Source: Cephaloticoccus sp. | Lineage (GTDB): Bacteria; Verrucomicrobiota; Verrucomicrobiia; Opitutales; Opitutaceae | Direction of reading: 5' to 3' | DNA: 64,000 nt | NCBI GenBank assembly: GCA_030833445.1 | Contig: JAURHD010000009.1 | Coordinates: 1 to 64,000, forward strand | Shown: piece by piece, positions 1 to 9,033 of the stretch | How the letters are laid out: every line of letters starts with the position of its first letter | Position numbering within the stretch: the first letter of the stretch is position 1 | The notes under the pieces: model-generated | Seen by the model: the letters and a program-made list of their open reading frames with translations, nothing else | What the model was told of the DNA's origin: nothing | The model's database searches: none | Position numbers and translations under genes: made by a program

Positions 1-138
1 AACCGCAATCCAGATACAACCCATAACAAGCTCCCAGACTAACACTCGGGGTGGCTCGAAAACTTGAGGCCGGTCACTGGGTCTGTAAGTCTACCGCTCT
101 CTAAAGAAGTTTGGGTTCGACCCCCACCCCGGGCACCA
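1..138 (+). ncRNA. 3' end of a tRNA-like RNA, possibly tmRNA (ssrA), partial
   Basis: The segment ends in a T-arm with loop TTCGACC (116-122), an acceptor-like strand CCCGGGC (128-134) and an encoded CCA (136-138). No canonical tRNA fold can be drawn: a weak 5' partner (44-50) pairs with one mismatch, the D-loop lacks GG, and no good anticodon stem exists. Upstream sequence is A-rich and contains longer pairings (CCCAG near 33 with CTGGG near 77), as in the pseudoknot region of tmRNA, whose 5' part would lie outside the window. The outer T-stem pair is mismatched. It could also be a degenerate class II tRNA copy. Confidence 0.45.
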
Positions 139-245
139 GCGGTGTGAGGCTGGGACCCCATCGGAATGACACGCTTAGCAAGTTACGGGCTGGAGCAGTT
201 CGATCGTAGGCCACGATGGGATCGCGAGGGCCTATGGCCCCAAAG

Positions 246-365
246 CTATTTCCTGAACAGGCCAATAGCTGTCACAATAACAGCAAGAACGGCAGCCACT
301 GCAGGCCACTTTTCGGCCACTGCAGATTTTTCTGCGGCCAAAGCAGCCCTTTGTGTGCGACGCAT
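246..365 (-). CDS. Small single-span membrane protein (39 aa)
   Basis: A short reading frame encodes 39 residues: a basic start (MRRTQRAALAAEK), a central hydrophobic stretch (WPAVAAVLAVIVTAIGLF) and a basic end (RK), so one transmembrane helix near the C-terminus. It begins 8 nt after the stop of the larger membrane protein gene upstream on the same strand, and an AGGTAA stretch overlapping that gene's last codons could serve as ribosome-binding site. The layout suggests translational coupling and a joint role. No family is recognised. The hydrophobic pattern and spacing are seen directly; that it is expressed is inference. Confidence 0.5.
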   Translation of the reverse strand: MRRTQRAALAAEKSAVAEKWPAVAAVLAVIVTAIGLFRK

Positions 366-373
366 TTCTTAGC

Positions 374-1186
374 TCATTTACCTATACGTAAAACGGAGCG
401 CAGCAGGTCTATAACTAGGTATGAGAAAACAAATCCCAAGTAGAGAGCCAGCGGCGCAAGCGCCGCAGCAAAGACCATGATGAGTCCTGAAAACATAGCT
501 ACGCCAGACTGCATCATGTATTCAAACTCGCCGCGCATAATCCTAATGATACTGTATGCGATAGAAAGGTTGCCGACCAACAAGCCGACGCCGAAAACTA
601 CCCGATGCAACTTAATGCTACTAGCGAGGCTGAAAACGTAGATGGACAAGGCATCATCTCCCGGGGATGAGGCGGGATTCTCGCCGATACCGACTAGTGC
701 AGGATTTAGGAGAAACCAGACTAGGAACAAGATAACGGTGGCATAGGCCAGCGGCACATAGAGTGGCTCCATCATGGAGATCTTGATCGCCATGTAGACG
801 CCGAAGAACAGCAGGGCGATAAAGCCAATGATGGCGAGCAGGGCGAGGGTGCGGAACAAGCCGTAACCAGAGATGTGCGAGGAACTGTTGGCGATTGCGA
901 GGTCGCAGTTGGACATCAGCGCCCGGCCACACAAGTGGGCCACGTAAAACGCGATGATCGCGCCGAGGCTCGCAGCGAAAGCCATGAAACTATCAGTCTT
1001 GATAGCCCCAAAGATACCCATGATGAGCAAAAGCAACGCCGTGACCGGCGCCATCATGTTGCCGACGACTCCGAGCCGGGCATCAAGACGAGTAAATCGC
1101 TCAGGAGTAAGCAAAGAGGCAGTCAGCGAAAGAAGACCGGAGAAAATACCCGCTATCTTCTGATTTATGGATTCAAGTAGTTGCAT
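374..1186 (-). CDS. Polytopic membrane protein of unknown function
   Basis: This 270-residue protein has about six hydrophobic segments (roughly residues 47-62, 68-88, 112-132, 140-162, 197-215 and 225-262) and no catalytic motif that I recognise. It is followed at 8 nt by a 39-residue membrane ORF, probably in the same transcript. The gene and its flanks are visibly richer in A and T than the ara genes next to it, and it lies directly behind a tRNA-like 3' end, a usual insertion place for mobile islands, so it may be acquired DNA. Function cannot be assigned. Confidence 0.7.
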   Translation of the reverse strand: MQLLESINQKIAGIFSGLLSLTASLLTPERFTRLDARLGVVGNMMAPVTALLLLIMGIFGAIKTDSFMAFAASLGAIIAFYVAHLCGRALMSNCDLAIANSSSHISGYGLFRTLALLAIIGFIALLFFGVYMAIKISMMEPLYVPLAYATVILFLVWFLLNPALVGIGENPASSPGDDALSIYVFSLASSIKLHRVVFGVGLLVGNLSIAYSIIRIMRGEFEYMMQSGVAMFSGLIMVFAAALAPLALYLGFVFSYLVIDLLRSVLRIGK

Positions 1187-1523
1187 GTTATCTTTTTTCG
1201 TTTTGGTATACGGGGTGCACAGAAATTACTGGGTCTAATTTCCTGGGAGTACAGCAATGCCGGGCTATCCTGACTTGAAGACGCTAACACTTGTCTAGGC
1301 GCTTCGCGCTGTCGATTCATTTTTGCTGGATAAATACTTCCTCTACTGAGGCATATACCTCACCAGTCCAATATCAGCTGTGCCCTTCGGTGAGCTACCT
1401 GTCCTAGCAATCATCTGCAGGATAAGTTCCTTGAAGGCTCTAGCCATACCACGATGGTAGCTGCGAACCGGTGAAATGCGGTGAGTCCGAAGGGTTTCCG
1501 CGGGTGAACCCCGGGGCGCTTTT
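1187..1523. other. Intergenic region without recognisable gene
   Basis: This stretch of about 340 bases between the membrane protein gene and araD holds no convincing reading frame. It contains imperfect hairpins, for example around 1441-1461 (pairing of CATACCA-like and TGGTAG sequences) and GGGTT/AACCC near 1491-1510, and a T-run at 1520-1525 on the plus strand. I do not recognise an RNA family. The right end may hold the 3' untranslated region of the ara operon. Confidence 0.4.
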
Positions 1524-2225
1524 TTATTTCCCTTTTTTCTGGCCGTAGTAGGCGCTGGGACCGTGCTTGCGATTGAAGTGCTTCGCCAATAAAGCAGATT
1601 CTATAACCTTCAATCTGGGAGCTAGTTGCAGCGACATCAAGGCCATGTCGGCGATGCATTCCAAGGCCACGGCGGCTTCGACGGCCTTGCCTACGGTTGG
1701 TCCCCAAGCGAAGGGACCGTGGCGATTTACCAACACCCCGGGGAAATCGAGTGGATCCCGGGTTTTGAACGTCTCGACGATGACATTGCCGGTCTCCCAC
1801 TCGTAGGCGCCGCCGGAAATTTCCGCCTTGGTCATCTTTCGGGTGATCGGCACTTCTCCATTGAAGTAATCGGCGTGGGTGGTGCCAAAGATCGGGATGT
1901 GCCGACCTGCTTGGGCAAAAGCGGTGGCGTGAGTGGAGTGAGTGTGCACGACCCCGGCAATTTCCTGAAATGCGATGAAGAGGCACCGATGCGTAGGCGT
2001 ATCCGAGGAGGGATTGAGTTTCCCTTCCACGCGTTGGCCCTCGAGATCGACCAGAACCATGTCACTTGCCTTGAGATCGGCATATTCAACTCCGCTGGGT
2101 TTGATCGCAAAGATACCCTTGGCGCGATCAAGCGCACTGGCATTACCAAACGTCAGGTTAATCAACCCGTGCCGGGGGAGAGCGACATTGGCTTCGTAAG
2201 CCTCTCGTTTGAGTTCGGTCAACAT
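1524..2225 (-). CDS. araD: L-ribulose-5-phosphate 4-epimerase
   Basis: AraD converts L-ribulose 5-phosphate to D-xylulose 5-phosphate, the last step of the L-arabinose pathway, feeding the pentose phosphate pathway in the cytoplasm. The 233 residues match the usual length (E. coli 231). The N-terminal GLINLTFGNAS region, the SSDTPTH stretch (73-79) with Asp75, zinc ligands His94 and His96 in HTHSTH, and His169 in NRHGPFAWG are all present at the family's positions. It starts 7 nt after araA, so it is the third gene of an araB-araA-araD operon. Identification is firm. Confidence 0.96.
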   Translation of the reverse strand: MLTELKREAYEANVALPRHGLINLTFGNASALDRAKGIFAIKPSGVEYADLKASDMVLVDLEGQRVEGKLNPSSDTPTHRCLFIAFQEIAGVVHTHSTHATAFAQAGRHIPIFGTTHADYFNGEVPITRKMTKAEISGGAYEWETGNVIVETFKTRDPLDFPGVLVNRHGPFAWGPTVGKAVEAAVALECIADMALMSLQLAPRLKVIESALLAKHFNRKHGPSAYYGQKKGK

Positions 2226-2232
2226 GGTTGTT

Positions 2233-3741
2233 TCAGGCCCGGAAGCCTTGGTTGAGGTGATAGTATACCTCGTTGTTACGCAAATCCTGCTTCAAAGCGG
2301 ACAGGGTGGTCTCAGCGTTAATGACCACGGTTTCCAAGCCCGCAATGGTGGCGAAGTCTTCCAGCATTTCGGTGGTAACCGAGTAACTGTAGCCAGTGTG
2401 GTGGGCGCCCCCGGCATAAATCCACGCGGCGCAAGCGGTCTTGAAGCCGGGTTTGCATTCCCACACGGCGCGAGCCACGGGCAGCTTTGGCAACTTGGGC
2501 GGTTTGACCGCCTTTACCTCGTTCACAATGAGCCGGAAGCGGTTGCCGAGATCGACCAGCGAAGCGTTGAGCGCGTTTCCGGCCGGGGCGTCGAATACCA
2601 TGCGCACGGGATCCTCTTTGCCACCGATCCCGAGCGGGTGAATTTCAACCGACGGTTTGGCTCCCGCAATCGACGGGCAGATTTCCAACATATGCGCCCC
2701 CAGGACTTGATGACCCTTGGGCGAGAGGTGATAGGTGTAATCTTCCATGAACGAAGTCCCACCCGGCAGACCGGCATTCATGACCTTCATCGCCCGCACG
2801 AGGGCCGAGGTTTTCCAATCGCCTTCACCGCCGAAGCCGTAACCGGCATCCATCAAACGCTGGGTGGCCATGCCGGGGAGCTGACGCAGTCCGTGCAGGT
2901 CCTCAAAAGTATCGGTGAAACCCTTGTAGCCGCCGGCTTCGAGAAACTGACCCATGCCGAGTTCGAGGCGTGCACTGTAACGCAGTTCGTCGTGGCGTTT
3001 GCCGCCTTTTTTCAAGGCCGGCGCGACGCGGTAGACTTTTTCATATTCAGTGCAAAGGGCGGAGATGTCTTGATCCTTTACCGCATCCACCACGGCGACG
3101 AGATCGCCAACGCCATGGGTGTTCACGGCGAATCCGAGTTTCATCTCGGCGGATACCTTGTCTCCTTCGGTAACGGCGACCTGCCGCATGTTGTCGCCGA
3201 AACGGACAAATTTGGCTCCCTGCCAGTCGGTCCAGGCGCGCACCGCCCGCATCCATGCCGCTATACGTTCATGCACTTCGGGGTCGGCCCAATGCCCAAC
3301 CACCACTTTCCGGCCGAGCCGCATGCGGGTGTGAATGAATCCTGCCTCGCGGTCGCCATGCGCCGCTTGGTTGAGATTCATGAAATCCATGTCGATCGTG
3401 CCCCAAGGCAGATCGCGGTTGAACTGAGTGTGCAGATGGAGAAAGGGCTTCTTGAGGATGTTGAGCCCACGGATCCACATCTTCGAAGGAGAGAAGGTGT
3501 GCATCCACAAGATAAGTCCGCCGCAATTTGCATCTGCGTTGGCCTCGATCATCAGATTGGTGATCTCGTCCGAAGTGGTGAGCAGCCTTTTGTAGATAAC
3601 CTTGAGCGGAAGATTTTTCGATTTGGCCAAACCGGCGGCCACTGCTTGGGCATTGGCGGCCACTTGTTTGAGCGGGCCGGGTCCGTAAAGATGTTGGGAG
3701 CCGCAGACAAACCAGATTTCGGGCGAAGGGAGAAGTTTCAT
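2233..3741 (-). CDS. araA: L-arabinose isomerase
   Basis: AraA isomerises L-arabinose to L-ribulose with a manganese-dependent active site. The 502-residue length equals the family norm (about 500). The N-terminus ([13 protein letters not shown]) is typical, and the [13 protein letters not shown] and [11 protein letters not shown] stretches carry the two metal-binding glutamates, with HMLEICPS supplying the following histidine and a later GGAHHTGYS the last one. It lies between araB and araD; the 106-nt gap to araB holds a purine-rich imperfect hairpin (around 3791-3850), which may set relative expression. Identification is firm. Confidence 0.97.
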   Translation of the reverse strand: MKLLPSPEIWFVCGSQHLYGPGPLKQVAANAQAVAAGLAKSKNLPLKVIYKRLLTTSDEITNLMIEANADANCGGLILWMHTFSPSKMWIRGLNILKKPFLHLHTQFNRDLPWGTIDMDFMNLNQAAHGDREAGFIHTRMRLGRKVVVGHWADPEVHERIAAWMRAVRAWTDWQGAKFVRFGDNMRQVAVTEGDKVSAEMKLGFAVNTHGVGDLVAVVDAVKDQDISALCTEYEKVYRVAPALKKGGKRHDELRYSARLELGMGQFLEAGGYKGFTDTFEDLHGLRQLPGMATQRLMDAGYGFGGEGDWKTSALVRAMKVMNAGLPGGTSFMEDYTYHLSPKGHQVLGAHMLEICPSIAGAKPSVEIHPLGIGGKEDPVRMVFDAPAGNALNASLVDLGNRFRLIVNEVKAVKPPKLPKLPVARAVWECKPGFKTACAAWIYAGGAHHTGYSYSVTTEMLEDFATIAGLETVVINAETTLSALKQDLRNNEVYYHLNQGFRA

Positions 3742-3847
3742 GGGGAGAGTAGTGGGGAGTGAGTAGTGGGTGGTGGGTAGATCGGACTTCGAATCTTTCT
3801 CCTGATCGGTCCAAGAGAAAGAGCACGATAAAGATGTAGAGAAAGAA

Positions 3848-5512
3848 TCAGTTAGTGTGTGCGGATTCCTTGAGGGTAAGGAGATCTTTCATCACGCCGG
3901 AAAGATCGGCTGTCTTGTTGACGCCGCCGAGGGCATCATGCAACTGGCGATAGAGACGGTAAAGTTGGTCATAGGTATTGCGGGCCGCAGCCTTGGGCTT
4001 GTAGGCAACCTTTTTCAGCGACGTCATTTTGCGCTGCGCGGTTGGGAAATCGGCATGTGCCCTCGCCAAGACCGCCGCACTCACGGCTGAGCCAAGCGCA
4101 CAGGCCTGGGAGGAACCGGCCACGAGCATGGTGCAACCGGTGACGTCGGCGTAGATTTGCATCAGCATGGGATTCTTTTCCGCGATGCCCCCGGCACAGA
4201 CTATGCGATCAATCGGCACACTGTATTCCTTGAAACGTTCGATGATGGCCCGGGCGCCGAAGGCCGTGGCCTCGATCAAGGCACGGTAAATTTCCGCGGG
4301 GGTGGTGCCGAGGGTTTGGCCCAGCAGCAAACCGGTAAGACGTTGATCCACCAGAATGGTGCGGTTGCCGTTGTTCCAATCCAGCGCGAGCAGGCCGCTT
4401 TGCCCGGGTTTTTGTTTGGCCGCTTCCTTGGTGAGCTTGGCGTGGAGTTTTTCGTCCTGCAGTACGCCTTCGACATACCATTTGAAAATATCACCCACGG
4501 CGGATTGGCCCGCCTCGAGACCATAGAATCCCGGGAGAATGGCGCCTTTCACGATGCCGCAGATGCCGGGAATGTCCGGCACGGTTTTGCTGGCGGAAAC
4601 CACCCCGCAATCGCAAGTGGAGGTTCCAATCACTTTGACCAGAGTGCCTTCTTTTACTCCGCAGCCAATCGCACCATAGTGGACATCAAATTCACCGATG
4701 GCGATGGGGATGCCGGCAGGAAGTCCGAGTTTCTTCGCCCAAGTGGCGGAGAGTTGCCCGGCCGCCACGGATGCATCGTGAGCTTGGGTATAAAGGCGGT
4801 CACGCAGATCGGCCAAGCGGGGATCCAGTAGCTTCAGGAATTTTTTATCCGGCAAACCATTCCAGTCCTCGCTATAGAGCGCCTTGTGGCCCGCCGCACA
4901 GACGCCGCGTTTCACTGCCAGTGGATCCGTAACACCAGCCAATACAGCAGGGACCCAATCACAAAGTTCCACCCACGAATAGGCGGCCTCGAATACCTTG
5001 GGGGCCACTTGGGCGCAGTGCCAGATCTTGGCCCAGAACCATTCGGAAGAATAGGTGTTACCACATTTGGCGATGTATTGCGGCCGATGCTTGGCTGCGA
5101 GAGTAGTGATCCGGGCGGCTTCGCGCCAACTGGTGTGATCCTTCCATAACCAGCATTGGGCATCCAGATTTTTGCGCCACTTGGCCGACATCGCGAGAGG
5201 CACGTTGTTTTTGTCCACCGGAATCGGACTTGAGCCAGTGGTGTCCACGCCGAGGCCGATGACCCTCTTGGCATCGAAGCCCGGTTGCTTTTTGGCCTGC
5301 GCCAATGCGGCCTTCACGCTTTTTTCGAGACCGTGGAGGTAGTCGGCAGGATTTTGCCGGGCGACATTGTGATCGCGCGAATCCAGTAGCACGCCTTGCT
5401 GGCCGCTCGGGTAATTGACGACGGCCGTGCCAAATTCTTTGCCGTCTGCGCAGCGCACCACGAGTGCGCGAACTGAATTGGTGCCGTAATCAATGCCGAG
5501 AGTGAAGCTCAT
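3848..5512 (-). CDS. araB: Ribulokinase
   Basis: AraB phosphorylates L-ribulose to L-ribulose 5-phosphate using ATP. The 554-residue protein begins with the FGGY-kinase phosphate loop ([14 protein letters not shown]), has [12 protein letters not shown] in the first domain, the catalytic aspartate within [12 protein letters not shown] near residue 275, and the ATP-binding [18 protein letters not shown] in the C-terminal domain. It is the promoter-proximal gene of araBAD, with a palindromic operator candidate 42-69 nt upstream. No AraC-type regulator or arabinose transporter is seen nearby. Confidence 0.97.
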   Translation of the reverse strand: MSFTLGIDYGTNSVRALVVRCADGKEFGTAVVNYPSGQQGVLLDSRDHNVARQNPADYLHGLEKSVKAALAQAKKQPGFDAKRVIGLGVDTTGSSPIPVDKNNVPLAMSAKWRKNLDAQCWLWKDHTSWREAARITTLAAKHRPQYIAKCGNTYSSEWFWAKIWHCAQVAPKVFEAAYSWVELCDWVPAVLAGVTDPLAVKRGVCAAGHKALYSEDWNGLPDKKFLKLLDPRLADLRDRLYTQAHDASVAAGQLSATWAKKLGLPAGIPIAIGEFDVHYGAIGCGVKEGTLVKVIGTSTCDCGVVSASKTVPDIPGICGIVKGAILPGFYGLEAGQSAVGDIFKWYVEGVLQDEKLHAKLTKEAAKQKPGQSGLLALDWNNGNRTILVDQRLTGLLLGQTLGTTPAEIYRALIEATAFGARAIIERFKEYSVPIDRIVCAGGIAEKNPMLMQIYADVTGCTMLVAGSSQACALGSAVSAAVLARAHADFPTAQRKMTSLKKVAYKPKAAARNTYDQLYRLYRQLHDALGGVNKTADLSGVMKDLLTLKESAHTN

Positions 5513-5553
5513 GGGGTATGGAGGGTAGGTGATGACAACTGCGGTAGAAGCCG

Positions 5554-5581
5554 GGTAACGGTCAACCGGTTGAACGTTACC
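5554..5581. promoter_or_regulatory. Palindromic operator candidate upstream of araB
   Basis: A 28-bp near-perfect inverted repeat reads GGTAACG at its left and CGTTACC at its right around a perfect 12-bp core TCAACCGGTTGA (5562-5573). The AACCGGTT core with central CpG is the style of operator bound by LacI/GalR-family repressors. It lies between araB and the divergent Gfo/Idh gene and could control either. A second small inverted repeat (CCAAGT cca ACTTGG, 5598-5612) follows. The repressor is not in this window next to it. Confidence 0.6.
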
Positions 5582-5690
5582 GTCAGAGCGGGAGTCGCCA
5601 AGTCCAACTTGGAAATATTACACAACTACCTGTGGGGTGCACAGGCCATCCTTGCGCAAAGCCGTCCTCCCCGTTTTCGTGTTACTGCGC

Positions 5691-6725
5691 ATGAAAACCT
5701 ACAATGTCGGCGTCATTGGCTATGGGTGGGCGGCCACGGCCCATATTGATGCCATCAATGGTGGCACAGGTGGTAAAGTGACGGCGGTATGTTCTTCTCG
5801 GCCACTCTCGGCCGATGAACTTGCGGCCAAGCACGGTGCTCCGGTTCGGATTTATGCGAGCCTGGAGGATTTGTTGGCAGATCCCACGATCGATGTGGTC
5901 AGTATCACCAGTTATCCATGGGAGCACGCGACCCAAGCCATCGCTGCCGCTCAGGCGGGTAAACATATCATTCTCGAAAAACCCATGGTGCTCACGCTGG
6001 ACGATCTGAGGCGCGTGGAGGCGGCCGTTTGTGATGCGGGCGTAGGTTTTTGTCTTTGTTTTGAATGTCGATGGTCGAGCCAGTTTCTAGGAATCAAGAC
6101 AATGCTTGAGGCAGGTAAGATCGGCCGCGTGCATTATGGCGAAGTGGATTATTACCACGGCTCCGGCCCGTGGTATGGTCAGTATCGCTGGAACATCAGG
6201 AAGTTGGGGGGCGGCTCGAGCCTGCTCTCAGCCGGCTGCCACGCCCTGGATGCGCTGCTGCTATGCATGGACGGTGAGGTGGATGAGGTGATGACTTATG
6301 CGGCGCAGTCCGCGAATCCAGATTTCCAGAAATACGAATACCCCACGACCAGTGTCACTTTGTTGAAGTTCAAGGATGGCCGGGTGGGGAAGTGCACCTC
6401 GGTGATCGATTGTGTGCAACCCTACTACTTTCACACTCATTTGGTGGGGAGCGGGGGCAGCATCCTCGATCAGAAATTCTCGCTCAACACTCCCGACTAC
6501 GACCGGAAACATTGGACCGTTTCCGACATGAAGCCGATCGATTCGGGCGACGTGGCTGATCATCCCTATCGCGCGCAGTTCGATGCATTTTTCAAAGCTC
6601 TGTCCGCGGGGCGGTCGATGCCACTGACCGGTTTGACCGAGGCGGTGGCCACCCATGAGGTCATCTTCGCGGCCGATCGGTCTTTGACTGAGAATCGACC
6701 TGTTAAGTTGGCGGAAATCCGTTAG
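5691..6725 (+). CDS. Gfo/Idh/MocA family oxidoreductase
   Basis: This 344-residue protein has an N-terminal Rossmann fold with GVIGYGWAATAH (about residues 6-17) for NAD(P) binding, the family EKP motif in HIILEKPMVL (about residue 97) and a C-terminal dimerisation/substrate domain with GGGSSLLSAGCHALD, whose His and Asp fit the usual catalytic HxxD pattern. Members oxidise or reduce sugars and inositols; the substrate is unknown. The ATG at 5691 is chosen because the fold begins directly after it; upstream in-frame codons lack conserved sequence. It is divergent from the ara operon and 9 nt before the next gene. Confidence 0.88.
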   Translation: MKTYNVGVIGYGWAATAHIDAINGGTGGKVTAVCSSRPLSADELAAKHGAPVRIYASLEDLLADPTIDVVSITSYPWEHATQAIAAAQAGKHIILEKPMVLTLDDLRRVEAAVCDAGVGFCLCFECRWSSQFLGIKTMLEAGKIGRVHYGEVDYYHGSGPWYGQYRWNIRKLGGGSSLLSAGCHALDALLLCMDGEVDEVMTYAAQSANPDFQKYEYPTTSVTLLKFKDGRVGKCTSVIDCVQPYYFHTHLVGSGGSILDQKFSLNTPDYDRKHWTVSDMKPIDSGDVADHPYRAQFDAFFKALSAGRSMPLTGLTEAVATHEVIFAADRSLTENRPVKLAEIR

Positions 6726-6734
6726 ACCCACCCC

Positions 6735-7415
6735 ATGCAAGCCGCCGATTTCTACACCCTCCCCAAGTCACTCGCACTGTTTGCGGAAAGTTTTGGGGCC
6801 ACGGCGCAGCCATGGGAGTGGATTAAGAAAATAGCCCAGGCTTTGGCGGCACATCAGTTTGAGGCCGCACTGCCCAAGGTGCCACCGGGGGTGCATTTGG
6901 AGGGATTTGTGCACATCGATCCCACGGTCAAATTGCCGCCCTATGCGACGATCGTCGGTCCGGTCTGGATTGGTGCCCGCACGGAAATCCGCCCGGGCGC
7001 TTACATTCGGGGCAATGTGATTGTCGGTGAGGACTGCGTGCTGGGAAACGCCTGCGAGTTTAAGAACTGCCTGCTGATGGACCGCGTGCAAGTGCCGCAT
7101 TTCAGTTACGTGGGCGATTCGATTCTGGGGAATGACTCACATCTGGGGGCCGGGGTGGTCTGCTCGAATCTGCGGCTCGATCAAACTGAAATCATTCTGA
7201 GTATTGCCGGAGCGGCTGTCGCCACGGGTCTGCGTAAATTTGGTGCGATTCTCGGGGAAAAAGCTGAAGTCGGATGCAACGCCGTGTTGATGCCCGGCAC
7301 CCTGCTGGGCCGGCGAGCCATCGTGATGCCTCTTACTCCCTTCGGTGGCATCTTGGCCGATGGCATGATTGCCCGGGACCGTCCCGCCATGAGCCAGGTG
7401 CCGCGCCGAGATTAG
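6735..7415 (+). CDS. Left-handed beta-helix (hexapeptide repeat) protein, GlmU-acyltransferase-like
   Basis: The 226-residue protein has an N-terminal helical part (1-65) and then consecutive hexapeptide-type turns (VHIDPTVKLPPYATIVGPVWIG, about 55-76, onwards through GAYIRGNVIVGEDCVLGN and VGDSILGNDSHLGAGVV), the signature of a left-handed beta-helix as in the C-terminal half of GlmU and related sugar nucleotidyltransferase-like proteins. No nucleotidyltransferase domain is present. It starts 9 nt after the Gfo/Idh gene, so the two are likely cotranscribed. Role: acyltransferase or regulatory sugar-binding protein, not resolved. Confidence 0.8.
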   Translation: MQAADFYTLPKSLALFAESFGATAQPWEWIKKIAQALAAHQFEAALPKVPPGVHLEGFVHIDPTVKLPPYATIVGPVWIGARTEIRPGAYIRGNVIVGEDCVLGNACEFKNCLLMDRVQVPHFSYVGDSILGNDSHLGAGVVCSNLRLDQTEIILSIAGAAVATGLRKFGAILGEKAEVGCNAVLMPGTLLGRRAIVMPLTPFGGILADGMIARDRPAMSQVPRRD

Positions 7416-7417
7416 AA

Positions 7418-7491
7418 ATTCTTTCTCGTTCTCTTTATCTTTCTCGTTCTCTCTTTGAACTCCTTGGCGAAAGATAAAGAGAACAAAGAAT
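7418..7491. repeat. Long perfect hairpin just before trpS
   Basis: The left arm (7418-7443) and right arm (7469-7491) form a 23-bp stem, perfect apart from a 3-nt CTC bulge in the left arm (7425-7427). The right arm contains GATAAAGAGAACAAAG. The loop is 25 nt. It ends 15 nt before the trpS start and just behind the stop of the preceding gene. There is no T-run after it, so it is not a standard terminator; an attenuator, an mRNA-stabilising 3' end or a translational control hairpin are possible. Confidence 0.6.
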
Positions 7492-7506
7492 GATAACGAC
7501 CCATTA

Positions 7507-8472
7507 ATGAGAACGCTAACCGGCATCCAGCCCTCGGGCACCCTGCATATCGGCAATTATTTTGGCGCGATGCTGCCGGCTATCCAGGCCCAGTCCCGCG
7601 GCGAATGTTTCTATTTTATCGCGGACTATCATTCCATGACGTCGCTCACCGACCCCGTCGAGCGCCGGACCAACACGCGGGATGTCGCGTTGGATTGGTT
7701 GGCATGCGGATTGGACCCCCAGCACAGTGTCTTTTGGAAACAGAGTGATGTGCCCGAGGTATGTGAACTCACCTGGATTCTGGGCACCCTGACCCCGATG
7801 GGGCTGTTGGAACGAGCACACAGTTACAAGGACAAGACGGCCAAGGGTATAGCGGCGAACTTCGGCTTGTTCGCCTATCCTGTGCTGATGGCGGCAGACA
7901 TCCTGCTCTACAACTCTGAGCGCGTGCCGGTCGGCAAAGACCAAAAGCAGCACGTGGAGATGACCCGCGATATCGCGATTAAATTCAACCAGACCTACGG
8001 CGAGACCTTTGTGGTGCCGGAAGAGGAGATTCGCGAAGGCGTGGCCACGGTGCCGGGCCTCGATGGCCAGAAGATGAGTAAGAGCTACGGCAATACCATC
8101 GACATCTTCGGCGAAGAAAAAGCCATCAGGAAAAGAATCATGGGCATTGTCATGGACAGCCGCACCCCCGATGAACCCAAGCCGGATGCCGATAAGAATG
8201 TCGCGATTCAAATGCTCAAACTCGTGGCTTCACCCGAAGTTGCGGCAGAAACGGAGACTCGTCTACGCGCGGGTGGATTGGGTTACGGGGATCTGAAGAA
8301 AACATTGTTCGAGCACACTTGGAATTACTTTGCGCCGTTCCGCGCCAAGCGCGCCGAACTCGCTGCGGATCCGGGTTACGTGGACGGCGTGCTGGCGACC
8401 GGCGCCACCCGCGCCCGGGCGGTGGCCAGTGATGTGTTGCAGCGAGCCCGTCACGCCTGCGGGCTGGTTTAA
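7507..8472 (+). CDS. trpS: Tryptophan-tRNA ligase
   Basis: TrpRS charges tRNA-Trp with tryptophan. The 321-residue class I synthetase starts with LTGIQPSGTLHIGNYFG, holding the HIGH-like motif (HIGN, 14-17), and has the KMSKS loop as QKMSKSYGNTIDIF near residue 195. PVGKDQKQHVEMTRDIA is the conserved tryptophan/ATP site. Length fits the bacterial family (about 330). It follows a strong hairpin upstream and is followed by a terminator hairpin. Identification is firm. Confidence 0.97.
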   Translation: MRTLTGIQPSGTLHIGNYFGAMLPAIQAQSRGECFYFIADYHSMTSLTDPVERRTNTRDVALDWLACGLDPQHSVFWKQSDVPEVCELTWILGTLTPMGLLERAHSYKDKTAKGIAANFGLFAYPVLMAADILLYNSERVPVGKDQKQHVEMTRDIAIKFNQTYGETFVVPEEEIREGVATVPGLDGQKMSKSYGNTIDIFGEEKAIRKRIMGIVMDSRTPDEPKPDADKNVAIQMLKLVASPEVAAETETRLRAGGLGYGDLKKTLFEHTWNYFAPFRAKRAELAADPGYVDGVLATGATRARAVASDVLQRARHACGLV

Positions 8473-8483
8473 GCATAAGGCAA

Positions 8484-8513
8484 AGCGACTCCACCACCGA
8501 AGGCGGAGTCGCT
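8484..8513. terminator. Terminator-like hairpin between trpS and the TonB-like gene
   Basis: AGCGACTCC (8484-8492) pairs perfectly with GGAGTCGCT (8505-8513) over a 12-nt loop, lying between two convergent genes. A T-run is weak on both strands (GGATTTGCTTG on plus), so termination may be bidirectional and not purely intrinsic. Confidence 0.6.
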
Positions 8514-8539
8514 GGATTTGCTTGTAAGCCTGATTGCGA

Positions 8540-8896
8540 TTACAAGGCGGGAGCCTTGAGCTCGAGGGGCAGCACCACTTCTTGAGTGACCGGTTTACCG
8601 TTCACTTGCATCGGGGTGAAGCGCCACTGGGCCATGGCCGGCACGATGGATTTGGCCAAGTAAGCACTGGCGGGCGATACGACCCGGATGTTGCTGGGGT
8701 AGCCATTCTCGTCGAGGGTCATGCCGATGCGCACCGTGGTGTTGACGTAGTTGCGCGGCACATTGTCGGGGGCGACGACCACGACAGGCTTGGGTAGATT
8801 TTTATCGGAGGAATTCGCGACGGCCGAAGCGACGCCGAGACCGGAGAACAGAATGCACGACAGGGTGGTGCAGAACAGAAGAGATGACTTTTTCAT
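8540..8896 (-). CDS. Secreted TonB C-terminal-domain protein
   Basis: A signal peptide (MKKSSLLFCTTLSCILFSGLGVASA, first 25 residues) precedes a TonB C-terminal-like domain of about 75 residues: TVRIGMTLDENGYPSNIRVV, SIVPAMAQWRFTPMQVNGKPV and a final beta strand. The family TonB_C couples inner-membrane energy to outer-membrane receptors, but this 118-residue protein lacks the transmembrane anchor and proline-rich spacer of true TonB, so it is a free periplasmic version. The start at 8896 is chosen for the signal peptide; a longer in-frame start at 8962 has none. Confidence 0.8.
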   Translation of the reverse strand: MKKSSLLFCTTLSCILFSGLGVASAVANSSDKNLPKPVVVVAPDNVPRNYVNTTVRIGMTLDENGYPSNIRVVSPASAYLAKSIVPAMAQWRFTPMQVNGKPVTQEVVLPLELKAPAL

Positions 8897-9033
8897 TTTT
8901 GGAAATCCGCGTGAGCGGGACAGGAGGTTAACGATTGAGTTAGTTGCCTCGTGTTGTGCCAAGGTCAGGTAAAGAACCCGGCAATTTCCCAGAAGTTACA
9001 AAAAAGAATTCCCGCCGTGCGATAGTCGCACAT

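Noticed and set aside
1187-1523. Possible riboswitch or structured RNA
   Set aside because: Imperfect hairpins only; no consensus of a known riboswitch, SRP or RNase P RNA could be matched.
1411-1986. Minus-strand frame overlapping the end of araD
   Set aside because: Out of frame with araD, Arg-rich, no conserved pattern.
2209-3762. Long open frame on the plus strand opposite araA
   Set aside because: Lies fully antisense to a firmly identified gene; its translation has no family pattern and the GC-rich third positions of araA explain the open frame.
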